64,000 bases of DNA from Entrophospora sp. SA101. Its lineage: Eukaryota; Glomeromycota; Glomeromycetes; Entrophosporales; Entrophosporaceae. Shown one piece after another: positions 41,561 through 53,804 of this stretch. Position 1 is the first letter of the stretch. Each line of letters starts with the position of its first letter. The DNA lies in the NCBI GenBank assembly GCA_958430865.1, contig CAUDNR010002380.1, forward strand, positions 5,143 to 69,142, read 5' to 3'. The translations under genes and the position numbers were made by a program. The notes beneath the pieces are model-generated. The model was not told the DNA's origin. It searched no databases and worked only from the letters and a program-made list of their open reading frames with translations.

Positions 41561-43189
41561 CACATATCGAAATCAAGTGATTTTGCAAAACTTTTTGGGA
41601 AAGATGAAATATCTTCAAAGTACACCAAAACCTGCTGAGAATATTAATCCCTTAAAAAATAGAAAGTCTGGTGAAGAGTACACGACAGCATATATTCACG
41701 CAAAGTTTCCTAATATTAGTTATAAGCCCTAAGTTTTTTTTCTTTGTTGTGTTGTAATGGCATCGTTGCTTACAGTAATTCATTTGATATTTTAGTGGTA
41801 ATAATACCATTCAGGCATTGCAAAAAATTGATAACAAGTCAGATTGCATATGCAGGTAGATCCGATGGAACTGCATATCCTTCAAATGCGAAGCCATATA
41901 AAATTTTTATGATGCTCAGAACGCACGAGCAGGAAAGATATAATTTTCTCGTAACGCAAGCATTCAAAGTATGTAGATATATATGCTGCTGTTACATGTC
42001 AAGGAAGTTTTCATTTTTATTTTTGGACTATTATAGAATTGACCTCACAGGGGTGAATTACTTTCTTCACACTAGGTCCCTATATGAAATAAAAGTTATA
42101 ATAACAACAATATGCATAATAATGAGGAAATTTAAATTTAAGTCAACAAAATTGTCTTTTCTTTCATTTATTTATATGTTTTTAACATATTTAATAAAAG
42201 CAATATAGTTCTTCACCTACCGAAACAGCACAATCCATATGCAATAATAACATTAAGGATGGGGGCTAAGATTGAAAATCTTCAATTTTACATATGGGAA
42301 AGGAATTTATTAACATAGCAGAACGTTATCATTATGTTTTAAAATACGTGAAATATAAAACATAAAATAATAAATAAGAATAAAAATTTTATATAAATAA
42401 CAAAAAAAAAGAAATTTACATTAGTTTGTTTGTAGCTTATATTCTCAAAAATAAACATGTGATTTTTCACGATTTTAAGCCCTTGTATATATTTTATGAT
42501 AAAAATTAAATAACTGCAGTAAATGGAAAAGCAAAAAATTTTTTGTTAGTCATTAAAATTAAAAATTTTTATTGATATGTTCTAGGATTATAAAACCTAA
42601 GCTATATATACACAATGGTATAAATTTAATCTTTTTTCATTATGTAGAGTTTCAAGTACGGTCAAACCTTGTCTCAATGACAACGAATTTTTAAACGCGA
42701 TTAGTAATTTTGATATATAGACAGCCTTTTAATAAATTTCTTTTATTCTATATTGTTGATTTGGAATACAAATGAGGAATTTTAAAAATTTGGGAACTCT
42801 AAAAGAAGTTTAAGCATTAGTAACGCATATAATTTGCGAGTTCTTACATAATTAAGGCGACAAAAAGGGATTGAAAATGAACAATATTCTTTGAATGGGT
42901 TACTGTAAAACATCATTGACGTAGACTTCATTAGCTTTGATTGAGGTTTGTTGTAAAAAAGTCGAATAAAAAAACATAAACATTTTCTTTAGATGCAAAG
43001 ATACAGATTAAAGAATAAAATGTATCTTTTAACTTAACAAAACACAATTCATTAATATCGCCAAGACTCTTTACCATTGCATTGCCACTCTAATAATTAA
43101 TTGAAACCATGATTCTGCTGGAATTACTGTTGTGACAATAAAATATTTGCTATCTAAACTTAAACGCAGCTCGCAATATAAAATAGAAA
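41561..43189. other. Intergenic with weak coding-like traces
   Basis: On the plus strand at 41538-41732 and 41744-42208 there are frames of 64 and 154 codons that start at TTG, not ATG. The piece IAYAGRSDGTAYPSNAKPYK (about 41850-41910) looks protein-like but has no known motif. The rest is AT-rich with no gene. Confidence 0.4.
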
Positions 43190-44165
43190 GTTTCCAAAAG
43201 AAAGGTTTGCATAATTATGTGAATCCTTTCAAGCACTCCTAAATTGGAGCAAGATATCTTCTTAATGGCTCAACTGGACTAGTAAAAGAAAACAAGGGAG
43301 ATATTTATTGCAGAGATCAAGAGGTGCCTCTCTGTCAACAAACATGCTGGAAATTGGCAAAACCTATTTTGAAAATATTAAAATCATCCGATAAATAATG
43401 ATCTTATGTCAAAAATGATACCAAAAGAATGCCACAATGGAAATCAGAAAAGGTAATCAATCGATTGATGAAAAATGTTGCTGAGTAGTAAAGAAGTTTT
43501 CTTGGAAACTATGTTGAAATCAATGTATTCCCAAGCCCCAGAAGAAATTTCAATCGATTAACTGAATGAACCACTTATATTCATACCAGAAGAAATGAGC
43601 CATAAATCAGTTCAGAAAGATTTCCTTGCTGGGATTGAAGAAGATGGTATGTTGAGGTCATTAAAATATGACGCTTTTTGCAAATTATGACACCAATCAA
43701 CTCCACAGATTCAACATATAAGACCATGTGACGCCTGTCAACATTCCATTATAATGCTTGCGAAGACAAAAAATTTATAAAAAAAAATTTATAAATATCA
43801 TCTATCAAAAGCAAAATTAGAGAGAGAAGTTGTTATTAAAAAATCCAAATTAGCTGAAGAACAAAAAAAACTAGTTGTTCATTAATGTTGATGTTTTAGT
43901 TCATTATAGTTACATGTATCACATTCTAATCAACACATATTCTATCATCTTAGTTCTTTGCAATTTCTTCTGTTTAATATTCAAGATGAAGCAGTAAGGA
44001 AACAAGTTAACTATGTTCTTTATGAAGATGAATTGCTAGGAAAGAGCCTTAATGACACACTTAGTATGGATTTTGATGGAATTAAGAAATTGAAAAGTAT
44101 CTGAAGATAATGTTAAATGTTGTGAAATTCTTAAATGATATTAAATATGCCTTTGAGATTCAAGA
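43190..44165 (+). pseudogene. Decayed gene, includes copy 2 of the dispersed family
   Basis: Plus-strand fragments with in-frame stops read SMYSQAPEEISID, NEPLIFIPEEMSHKSVQKDF, LAGIEEDGMLRSLKYDAFCK, HIRPCDACQHSIIMLAK and KAKLEREVVIKKSKLAEEQK. From 43975 they match the family seen at 10420 and 55765: NIQDEAVRKQVNYVLYEDEL with FDGIKKLK. Stops every few dozen codons and an absent start show it is not functional. A CDAC motif hints at a lost metal-binding or DNA-binding segment. Confidence 0.6.
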
Positions 44166-44449
44166 GGTCATTTGTTGAACCGTCAGTCTGTGCGGTTAAC
44201 AATATCAAATATTAACCAATATACTTGATATATTATTATTTTTATTTATAATAAATTGAGCCACAGTAAAGCTATTTACATTTGTAGCAATTCCGAGAAT
44301 GATAAAATTATCCCAAGGGAATGAAAGCATATATATACAATCAATCAAATAAAAATTAAATAAACAAAGTTTTTGTTAATTGAGAGTATGAAGAATATTA
44401 TAACAAGCCTGTAACATTAATAATTGGACCGAAATTTCCAAATGAGAAA

Positions 44450-44890
44450 AAGAGCAAGCTCTACTAAGTTATTAGGTAAGTGCTCCTGATATAAAATGAG
44501 AAGATTTCTTCTTAGATTTGCATGACTTCCCCAATCTAGAAATGCTCGACTTTCTCTTTAACAAGTTAATCGGTTTAGACATTAGTAATTGTTCCAAATT
44601 AGATACTCTTTACATTCCAGTAATTAGATTGAATATATTGACGTAAGCAAAATCCAGAGTTGAAGAATTTACATTGCTGAGGGAATAAACCGCCTTAGAC
44701 TCAAGCAAGAACCCAAAATTAAAAACTCTATATTGTTCCTACAAGGAAATCATTCATATCCATCGATTTAAGCAAAAACATTAATCTCACTGGGATATAT
44801 ACGGATAGAAATAGTCTTACTAGCTTGGATGTTACCCAATGTCCAACACTGCAAAAAATTTATTGTTAATTAACTAGTTTAGATGATCGT
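44450..44890 (+). pseudogene. Leucine-rich-repeat gene relic
   Basis: LRR units of the 'x-L-D-x-S-x-C-x-x-L-x-x-L-x-x' type can be read across frameshifts: LHDFPNLEMLDFLFNKLIGL, DISNCSKLDTLYI, SSKNPKLKTLYCS, IDLSKNINLTGIYTDRN and SLTSLDVTQCPTLQKIYC. Such LRRs with 'LTSLDVSNCPxLxxLYC' repeats are common in large fungal LRR families. Several stops and frame changes make this a pseudogene. Confidence 0.7.
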
Positions 44891-46537
44891 TATAACAATC
44901 GAATAACGTAATAATTTTATGTTAATTAAAAAAGAGAATAAATTAAAGGCATAGACAACTTACCACCATCTAAAAAAAAATCTCATCAACAAATTGAAAA
45001 CAAGTCAGAAGGAAAAAAACTAAATCTTTTTATTGAATTTATACTTTTGGATTTATTACTCCCGGGGATATCGAATATATTGGTAGTACAATTGTGATGT
45101 CGGCTATTTTGGACCCTGAAATTTCTTTGTGACATAATGTTCAGCGACAGAAATTTTTTTTCAATAATAATAAGCCCTAATTAAGTAGGTTTTGTAATGA
45201 TAGATATTAACATGATAAGATTTGTATCTTTTCGCCTAAAATTTCATAAACACACATGTGAATTAATAATAAATAAATAAAACATCATCTTTTTGCAATC
45301 ATCACATATATCGATTATTTATTACCACACAGATATAATCTAGATCTTCCGCCATCTTACCTAGTTTGATGTGTAAATGAATCAAGAAAGCGAGAGTAAA
45401 AAATAAGGATGAGGAGGGGATGAAAAAATTCTCCGAAACAATTGCACATCGGACTATTTCTCCACGATTTTTATTTTAATCATACAATTTTTTCACACAC
45501 ACCAACTTATATCATCAGCATCATTGATGTTAATGGATTTATTTAAAATATAATTATGATTAGTTGATCTTCATCTCCTCACACGCCATTTTTTTTCTGT
45601 TTCTTTTTAGGCATTATTCAAATCATAAGAAATAAATACTAATACATTTTGCTTTTTTACTATTTACTATTTAATTATTTAAAAATTTATTATTATTTGT
45701 AACCTCCAATTTTTTAAGTTTTCAATGAAATTAATTTGATTTACACAAAAAACATAAACACTAAATATTTAATATCAATATTAATTTTTAATTTTTCTTC
45801 CCCACGTTATTTTTTCAAATTTGCATTCATTCAAAATCCAATTTAAAATTTTATTTGTCACATAAAAAAATTACGAGTAAAAATAATAAATAAAAATGAG
45901 AAGAAAGAAATTGATTTGTTCAGTTAATTTTATTATCAGTTAATTTTTTTGTTATGTGTACGTACATACATTAATTATTACATCTTTTCTTTTAAAGATG
46001 GTAATAGTAATAGTGAAACAAACAAAATCTCTTCTTTCACGTTCATTTTTTTCATCTAATAATAATAAGTAGTAATGGGTGATCTCCATTTTAAGAAACA
46101 AAAGTGCCTCAGGTCTTTTATTCTAATAATGGCCCGGAAAATTCATGAAGATGTGGGGAATAGATTACTTCCGATGATAAATATTAGTACAATTCTGCGC
46201 GACCAAGAGATGAATAATGCAAAAATTTATATTTTTATCTCGTCGTGAAGGAAGGAGAAAAAAAAAACGCCATTACACTGATAACTAATTCATATAAAAA
46301 CTAACATATTATACTTATAATGCTTTTAACACTAATAATAATATACTAACTCAAATATTGAAAAAAGCAATAAAAAAATTAATTAAAAAACTAATAAATC
46401 TAAGCAAAAAAATTAAATAATACTAACAGTCATAATTTTTTAAAAATATATAATTGTACGTAAAAATCGGGGATTTTTTCTGAGACCAATACTAATGAAA
46501 TTGGATGGTGACGAATGACAATAAAAAAGATTTCTCT
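44891..46537. other. Intergenic, includes the right ~350 bp repeat copy
   Basis: Apart from the repeat at 45093-45460 there is AT-rich DNA with no supported gene. A short plus-strand frame near 44945-45080 (GIDNLPPSKKKSHQQIENKS) continues the decayed look of the LRR relic. The last part before 46538 is the likely 3' region of the cold-shock-domain gene. Confidence 0.45.
45093..45460. repeat. Right copy of the diverged ~350 bp direct repeat
   Basis: Matches 39721-40065 in order and orientation, ending ccgaaacaattgcacatcgg. The two copies bracket all the pseudogene fragments between the kinesin-4 and cold-shock-domain genes. Confidence 0.65.
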
Positions 46538-46768
46538 TCAATGATGAATTCCAAACATTGTTGGTGTGGTATTGTTATTATCATTATTAGTCGATGTTGG
46601 AACTCCCCCTTTCAATAGAGTGTTGTGGTGATAATTTATAGCAGTGGCACTAGTAGCATTCATATTGTCATTATCATTAGTAGTAGTGTTGGTGGAAAGA
46701 TTAAGATTAAGATTAAGATTAAGATTATTCTCGGTACCACTATTACCGTTATTATTACTATTATTATT

Positions 46769-46804
<36 letters not shown>

Positions 46805-48159
46805 ATCGGGATTATATTGAGATGGTGAGATTACTGTTGATCGAAAGGTTTGAAGATGTTGTGGATAATTAGTAAATTGCGGAGAAGAAGCGATGGCGGT
46901 GGTGTAATGAGGTTCTAGTGTTGGTGGAACTGGAACCGATGGGTGATGAAGAAGTGATGATGATGGTAGTGACGATGAATGAGTGTGAGAGTGAATTAAA
47001 TGTGAGGAAGGACGAGGTAATGGTGGTGATAGCGGTGGTGGAATATGAACATGATGGTTTGTTGGAAGATGATGATGTTGCTGTTGTGGCAAATGTTGTA
47101 GTGACGGTGGATGTTGATGGTGATGAATATTAGAATGAAGGTTTTGAGAATATCTTTGAGGGTATTGTTGAGGCTGTGATGTTAAAGTTGGTGATGTGTT
47201 TCGTTGTGATACTACTGATTGAGGTATAAAAGTAGAATGAAAACTTGAATAAGGTTGTCCAATTGCTATTGCTGCATTAAAACCTTAATTTTTAAAGGAA
47301 TATATTAATATATAAAATAAATTACTATTTACTATTTGCCATTCACCATTCACTGTTTACCTAAAAGAATGAATAAATACAATAAATTAAACTTTTACCA
47401 GTATTGTTATTATAATTGTTTTGATCTAAATATTTTGAATTAAATCCAATGTAATTTGCACTAAATAAATTTCAAATATATAAAATTAAAATTAAATTCC
47501 ATTCAATTTATTCAAACTATATAATATAATAATTACCTTTTGATTTGTTGTTGTTGACTAGGTGCAGCACCTCTAACTGAAATTCCATTTGGGCCACTAA
47601 CATTAGTAGCTTGAAATCCTTTAGGTCCTCGCATCAATTCAAATTCAACCTTGAACCATAATATATAATGTAATATTGATATCATTAATTAATAACGAAT
47701 CATAACAAATCTTACGTATATGTAATTGACTAATATGGTTAGTTAGTCAGTTCAGTTACCTCTTCGCCCTTTAACACATTTTAGTTCACACATAAATTAA
47801 TTTAAATCGTTAGTTAGACCAGGAGGAAGAATAAAAATGAGAGAGGGAGGAGGTTCAAAGAATTTAATTAATTAAAAATTACCTCTGCAAGACTTTTAAA
47901 TTCTCCATCTTTATAGATCGAAGAATAATGCACAAAAACTTCTTTATATATGTTTACAAAAAAATATACAAATAAATGAATCACGTAAATTTTTTTTATA
48001 ACGTTTTTTCCGATTCCTTCCAATCCAACAACAACATTTCATACCTTCTATTTTACTATTATCACCGATAATTTCGTTAGGAATAATAAACCCATAGCCT
48101 TTTTGACAATTGAAAAATTTCACTTTTCCTTGTTTACGACCCATGGAAACTGAAATCAT
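46538..48159 (-). CDS. Cold-shock-domain (Y-box-like) nucleic-acid-binding protein
   Basis: Six exons join in frame: 48159-48045, 47941-47883, 47768-47760, 47649-47537, 47460-47399 and 47283-46538 (367 aa). The N-terminal cold shock domain has RNP1 in GKVKFFNCQKGYGFIIPNE and RNP2 in EVFVHYSSIYKDGEF. It then continues LAEGEEVEFELMRGPKGFQA and TNVSGPNG, the usual end of the fold. Such domains bind single-stranded RNA/DNA and act in mRNA packaging or translation control. The tail is disordered: Gln/Pro/His-rich, then a run of 15 Asn, an Asn-Leu repeat (LNLNLNLNL) and more Asn/Thr. Exon 3 is a 9-nt microexon (Gly-Glu-Glu). A second ATG (MGRKQGK) five codons downstream could be the start. Confidence 0.9.
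47760..47768 (-). other. 9-nt microexon of the cold-shock-domain gene
   Basis: ttaaag|GGCGAAGAG|gtaact encodes Gly-Glu-Glu. It is required to link SLAE to VEFELMRGPKGF, the conserved continuation of the domain, with canonical acceptor and donor on either side. Skipping it keeps the frame but shortens the loop by three residues. Confidence 0.75.
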
Positions 48160-48514
48160 TATAATAAATGAATTTTGTTCTCCTTTCTTTTTCCACGTTA
48201 GAATAATTGATTATGATTAATTAAATATACTTCATTAAATTAAATAAACTATTACATACATACGTGCACTCGCGCACACGAACAAACACGATTTTGTTGA
48301 ACGAAAAAGAAATAATCTTTTTTTTTATTTCTTTATTTTGTATTATTTGAATAAAGGTTTTTTGGGGTCTTTCTTTCTTCGTATTGTTCTTTTTTTGAAA
48401 TGAAAAATAACAAAGATATGATAATTAATTAGCAAAATTTCAAACTATCGACAATAGTTGAACCGAAAAGATCAAAGAAAAGTAAAAATAATATTTTTTT
48501 TTGATTGATTCAAC

Positions 48515-48560
<46 letters not shown>

Positions 48561-49188
48561 TAATATCAAATCAAGAAAGATCAAGGCCGAATTCTATTAC
48601 AATCAAATATTTTTAATCATCATCATCATTATAGTAATCGTCGTTGTCGTCATCGTAATTGTCTAATTTGGGGGAAACACAGTTGATTTTTAAAAATTTA
48701 AAAAAAATTTTTTATTTTCGTCCAAATCATAAAACCCATAAAAAACAACATAAAAAAAAAAAAGAATCCAAAATAAATAAAATCTAATAAAAAATTCAAT
48801 TAGAAAAAACCAAATAAAAAAAAACTTAAAAAGCCCTACGAGAAAAAATAAACTACAAATTAAATACAAATTAAATTTTGTGTGTTTGTGTGATTTCGAA
48901 CAATCTAAGAAAACGAATAAAAAAACCCGAATTTTAACGAAATTTAAAAAAAGAGTTTTTTGTTAATACTACGTTATTATTATTTTTTTAAAAAAAAAAT
49001 TATCCAAATAAACTAATAGTAATCTTTTACTAATAAATATATACTAATTTATTTTGATAAAAAAAAACTAAGTTTACAATTTACGATAAATAAATAAATA
49101 TATTATATATATAGGAAAAACACGCAATAAAAATCTTACAAATAATTTAAAAATTTAAAATTATTTCCACAATTGATGGGATTACAGA
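48160..49188. other. Spacer between the CSD and kinesin-1 genes
   Basis: This 1 kb spacer carries the 5' region of the CSD gene and the 3' region of kinesin-1. It contains an (AAT)n tract at 48515-48562 and many poly-A/T runs. No gene is seen. Confidence 0.55.
48515..48562. repeat. (AAT)n microsatellite
   Basis: About 16 AAT units, 360 bp upstream of the cold-shock-domain start codon, likely in its promoter or leader. Confidence 0.9.
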
Positions 49189-52100
49189 TTACAAGCTCAA
49201 ATTATCTTCCCTAATTTCCTGACATTTTAAAAATTATTAAAAAAGTTATAATGTTAGCAAAGTCGTTCATTCTTTATTAATGTACATATATATGATTTTA
49301 CAATTTTTTATTAAAAATCTTACCAACACCGCCGCCACCCCGGAGAGGTTTAGCAATACGTCCAAAGTTCAAAGCAAGTGTGTTACTTTTTTGGGCTAAA
49401 AAAATTTGGAGTAATTTTATATAATAAGTTTAGTGTGTTTATGCGACTTGAAATATTTATCATTATATTCAAACAAATATATTTTCGACTTACATCTTGC
49501 TTGTTCCAATCTTTCTCTAACTGCTTGTAACTGAGCTTCGAATCTTTTGAATGGGATTAAAGTGGATGATATTAATTAGCATATTGTTATTATTATCGAT
49601 AATTCGCGAAAAGATAAAACAAAATTAATTAATAAATAAACGTTTACTTTTGATTTTGTGTTGTGAGTTTTTCTTGTGCATCTTGCAGTAAAGTTTCCAA
49701 AGCCTGGATACGTTCATTTCTTGCATGAAGTTTCCTTTCAGCAATGGCAACTTCTTTCTTTAGTGAAGAATTTTGTTCTACAAGCTAAAAAATAAATAAT
49801 AAATATTAGTATAAAAATATAAATTTACGCTTATGTATTATTCAACATATCTCTTAAAACCACTACTTACTTGTTTCTGTACATTTGTAAGTTGTTCTAA
49901 ATTTCTTTCCAAGAAAGCCATCTTCTTTTGTTGTGCTTTATTATTACTATTACGCAAAACATTGTTATATTGTTCCCTAGTTTCATCTAATGAAATTTCG
50001 AGTTCAACAACTTTTTCACAACGATTTTGTAAATCTCTCATAAGGGCCTTCTTCATGACATCAAAATCGGACAATTGTTGCGCCATTGTTTTACGGATCC
50101 TTTCCATATCCTTTTCTTTTTCAACAACGTTTTTGCCATCTGGTTTAATTTCTTGACTAGAAATTGCAGACTATTATAAAATTTGAGAGAAGGAGAAAGA
50201 GAGAAATAAATAATCGATTTTAATTATTTTATGAAAAGTAAATGATTTTATGTTTAAAATAATTACGTGACACTTTACTTGTAATTCTTCATTGGCTCTC
50301 TTCAAATCTGCAAGTGCACTATAAAAATTAAAATTATACATTTATTCGTTAGAAAAATATTATTATTAAAAAATATAGATAGATATATAAGATCATTTTT
50401 GATTTTTACCTGTTGAGTTTATGTAACTCTTCATTCTTCTTTTCCAATTCTTGTTTTAATTCATCTATTTCTTTTTGTTGTACTTCTTTCTTGGCGACAA
50501 ATTGTGATTCCAATTTACCCTATAAATATATTTATAAATATATTTATAAAATTATTTATAATATAAAATATAATCTTATTAATTTATCCGATAAACCTAC
50601 TCTTAATTCTGCTATCGTTTCAGTAATATCAATGTTATTGTTTGCTTCTTCTTCAGCAATTGTTTTATCTGTTCACAAAATAGATTATTATATATTATAT
50701 ATTTGTATATTCATTTTACACTTAATAAACATCCATTTTAAAATATATATATATATATTATAATAAATTATACCTAAAAGTTCTTCATACTCAAGTTCTA
50801 AAGTTGTAAGGCGAATTTCAAGCTCATCCCGTTTTCTGGTTAAATGTTCATTTTCATAATGTAATTCGTTAATTGTTTGTTCATGTTGCTCCACCAATGA
50901 CTTAGAGTTAGATAATTCGCGACGTAATGCTGTGATTTCTTCGAGAGTTAATGTTGTGGTGTTATTACCATCAATCGACTCGAGTTTAAGTAATGTGTCA
51001 CGAATTTGTTTCTCCTTGGCCGAGATAACTCCAGATGGATCAAGCTCAGCAAGCATTTGTGCCATCTTCTCTTGTTTCTTTTGCTCTTTGTCGCCTTCTT
51101 TTTGTGCCATTCTAAGTTCTATAAGCGATTTCTATTTGTATTTGGGCGGGAAACAAGATATTATTATTATAAATATTGTTGTTAATAATGATACGCACGC
51201 ACATATATCAAACATATGCATACCTTAAGTGCTTCTAGTTCATTATTTAATTCAATATTGGCTTCACGTAAACTATCAACAGTAATAGCACCTTCTTTAT
51301 TATCATATGTAACTTTCTCCAACTGTAATTTAAGTTCATTGAGTTCTGATGCCATTTCTTTGTTTTCCTAGAAAATTTTTTAATTATTATTAATATCAAT
51401 ATTTCATTTATTATTATTATTATGTTATCATATTTTAATATAGTCCATAAATATCATCATTATTTATTACCTTTGTAATAGTTGGTTCACGATCTTTGAA
51501 CTCGTTCAATTCTTCTTTTATGTCAGCAATCAATTTTTCTTGATCAGCCAATATAGTTTCTTTTTCAGCGATTTGATCAGTGAGTTCATTTTCTCTTCTC
51601 AAAAATTCTTCACGCTCGTCTTTATCTAGTATTGGAACTGGGGTACCAGGTCTAGAATCGGTAACTTCAGCATCTTTCTTAATGGCATCAACTGAAGGAT
51701 TTGTTGGTGATGATGCAGTAGTAATCGCACCAGATGTAACTTTATCCATTGAAGCCCATTGTTCTTTTGGAACGTTACCACCTTTACGCCAAACTCCAAC
51801 TTCACCCTCGAGAGCTGTGATATATTGTTGGAAAGTGACTGCTTCGTTTTTGGCTTTCTTAAGAAGAGCTTTAAGCTCAGCTGGACTTAATTCTGCATTA
51901 ACTCTAGCTTTATTCTTGATGGACTTGGCTCTATAAAATCACAATAAGAATGAGAATGATGATGATGATAATAAAACAATATCATTATGTAAATATATAA
52001 TATATATATTTTTTTTCTGTTAGCATGCTTACCTCATACCAAATCTCAAAGTACTTAAAGATTCAGCCTCATTGAATGATGATGGTGAAGAATTGATAAT

Positions 52101-53126
52101 CAAAGTTGTTCGAGAGTTACCACCAAGAGATTCTTGAAGAATTCTAGTAAGTTTACTGTCACGATATGGAATGTGAGTAGACTATATATAATGGTTTTTT
52201 TTTGTTGTAAAGATATTGTTAATTAATTAGTCATAGATCATTCATGTAAAAAAAATTAATGATAGGAATTGATTGATTGATTACCTTGCCATCAGTTAAA
52301 GCGTTAATGACCATACCCAAAGCAGATAATGATTTATTGATTTTTTTAGCTTCTTCTAAAGTTTGACCAGAAGCACCAGTTTTTCCGACCTAAAAAGGAA
52401 CAAAGATGGGCGAGAGATGATAATTAATAATAGATTATATTTACAAATATCATTCAATAACATTGTTTTGACATCAACATTAACTAATTAATTAATTAAA
52501 TATACCTTTTCAGAACCAGCTAAATCTACAAGTGACAATTTACCACTTTTAACACTACCATCGGCAAGATTTTTTTGACCAACTGTGATCACAAAGATGG
52601 AATGTGACCGTGAACTTTCAGCATTCATGTCTATTATAAAATAAAAAAAAAATGAATAAAATTAGAATTATCTTTTAAATTATTATTTTATTATTATTTT
52701 AATAATTTTATTAGAAGCTGTGTATAACTTACTTGTATAAGCAACAATACGAGAACTACCACCACGTTTCATTACTTCGTAAACTTCTTCAATGGAACTG
52801 ACATAAACCTCCAATAATCCTTTGACGTATACACCTCTATTTTTTTCCTCGTGAATAGGAAGATTATCATTTTGTGCTATTTAATGAATATATATATAGT
52901 GAGTTTGTTTGTGTGTAAGAGAAAAGAATAAATTTATAAAGTAAATAAATAACAACAATAATAATACATACGATTAAGTAAATCACGGATCTTTTCCATA
53001 TAGATTTCCATATATGATACTTTTACTGTGTATTCAGTTGTTGGTGGAGAGGCAATGATACAATGAAAAATTTGTTCAACAATACGTGGAATAAGACCTT
53101 TCATATCATCTTTATCCATATCTCCC

Positions 53127-53187
<61 letters not shown>

Positions 53188-53804
53188 GAGAAAGAACAAT
53201 TTTTATTATACAATTGAGGAAGATAATAATGATAAAAATAAAACGTTTATTTATTCACTTAAATAGCTTACCATCATAGTATGCGTTTTACCAGAACCAG
53301 TTTGACCGTAAGCAAATACAGTACCGTTATAACCAGAAATTACATCTGTAGAAGTAGCAAATTATATTATTAGTCTGCAAGGAGCAAAAATAAATAAAAT
53401 AAATAATATGCATAAATAAATAATTATACGTGCCATCAACAATAGGTTTTATGGATTCATCAAATACTACTTTTTGTTGAGTTTCTGGTGGAAAGATACA
53501 ATCGAATGTGAAATTTCCTTGAAATTCTTTACCCTAAAAGATTTTTTATTAATTAATTAATTATTAACGCTATTGTTACAATAAAGTAATTAATTAATTA
53601 TATCAAAAAATCAATCATTCACATATTAAACATTATTCATTATGTGTTTTTATGCGTTAAACGTTATGTTTTACTAACCTCCATACGACATGTTTCTCCA
53701 TTATCATCATATGATATAATGGGAACACCACCTTCCCTTATTTCACGAGAATTTTGTGGACGAAAACGACACACTACTCTAATGTTATTTTTGTTTTCAG
53801 ACAT
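49189..53804 (-). CDS. Kinesin-1 heavy chain (conventional kinesin)
   Basis: Exons: 53804-53679, 53533-53434, 53345-53272, 53125-52972, 52876-52733, 52630-52506, 52389-52285, 52181-52033, 51930-51471, 51367-51224, 51131-50774, 50668-50601, 50519-50410, 50318-50279, 50170-49871, 49784-49648, 49543-49494 and 49395-49324, plus a short uncertain last exon near 49220-49189 (about 910 aa). The motor starts [20 protein letters not shown]. It has the P-loop [40 protein letters not shown], switch [17 protein letters not shown], switch [21 protein letters not shown] and [20 protein letters not shown]. After the neck ([20 protein letters not shown]) come long coiled coils. The conserved tail motif [14 protein letters not shown] is the autoinhibitory IAK region of kinesin-1. 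Fungal kinesin-1 carries vesicles and dynein toward hyphal tips. Intron 2 appears to be GC-AG. Confidence 0.93.
53128..53186. repeat. (AAT)n microsatellite inside a kinesin-1 intron
   Basis: About 19 repeat units lie in the intron between exons 3 and 4, directly next to the acceptor of exon 4 (…tattatag|GGAGAT). Length changes would alter the distance from branch point to acceptor. Confidence 0.85.
53346..53433 (-). other. Probable GC-AG intron in kinesin-1
   Basis: The phase and the conserved string [18 protein letters not shown] require the exon to end gttgatg, so the donor is G|GCACGT. The acceptor is ttctacag|ATGTAATT. The nearby GT (gtataa, three bases on) gives the wrong phase. Confidence 0.65.

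Noticed and set aside
46625..47133. Plus-strand Val/Ile-rich frames
   Set aside because: They are the antisense of the Asn/His-rich tail of the cold-shock-domain gene.
48515..48562. Regular trinucleotide arrays considered as a CRISPR-like array
   Set aside because: They are simple microsatellites without spacers, and the genome is eukaryotic.
49833..51936. Plus-strand Ser/Phe/Leu-rich frames
   Set aside because: They are the antisense of kinesin-1 coiled-coil exons.
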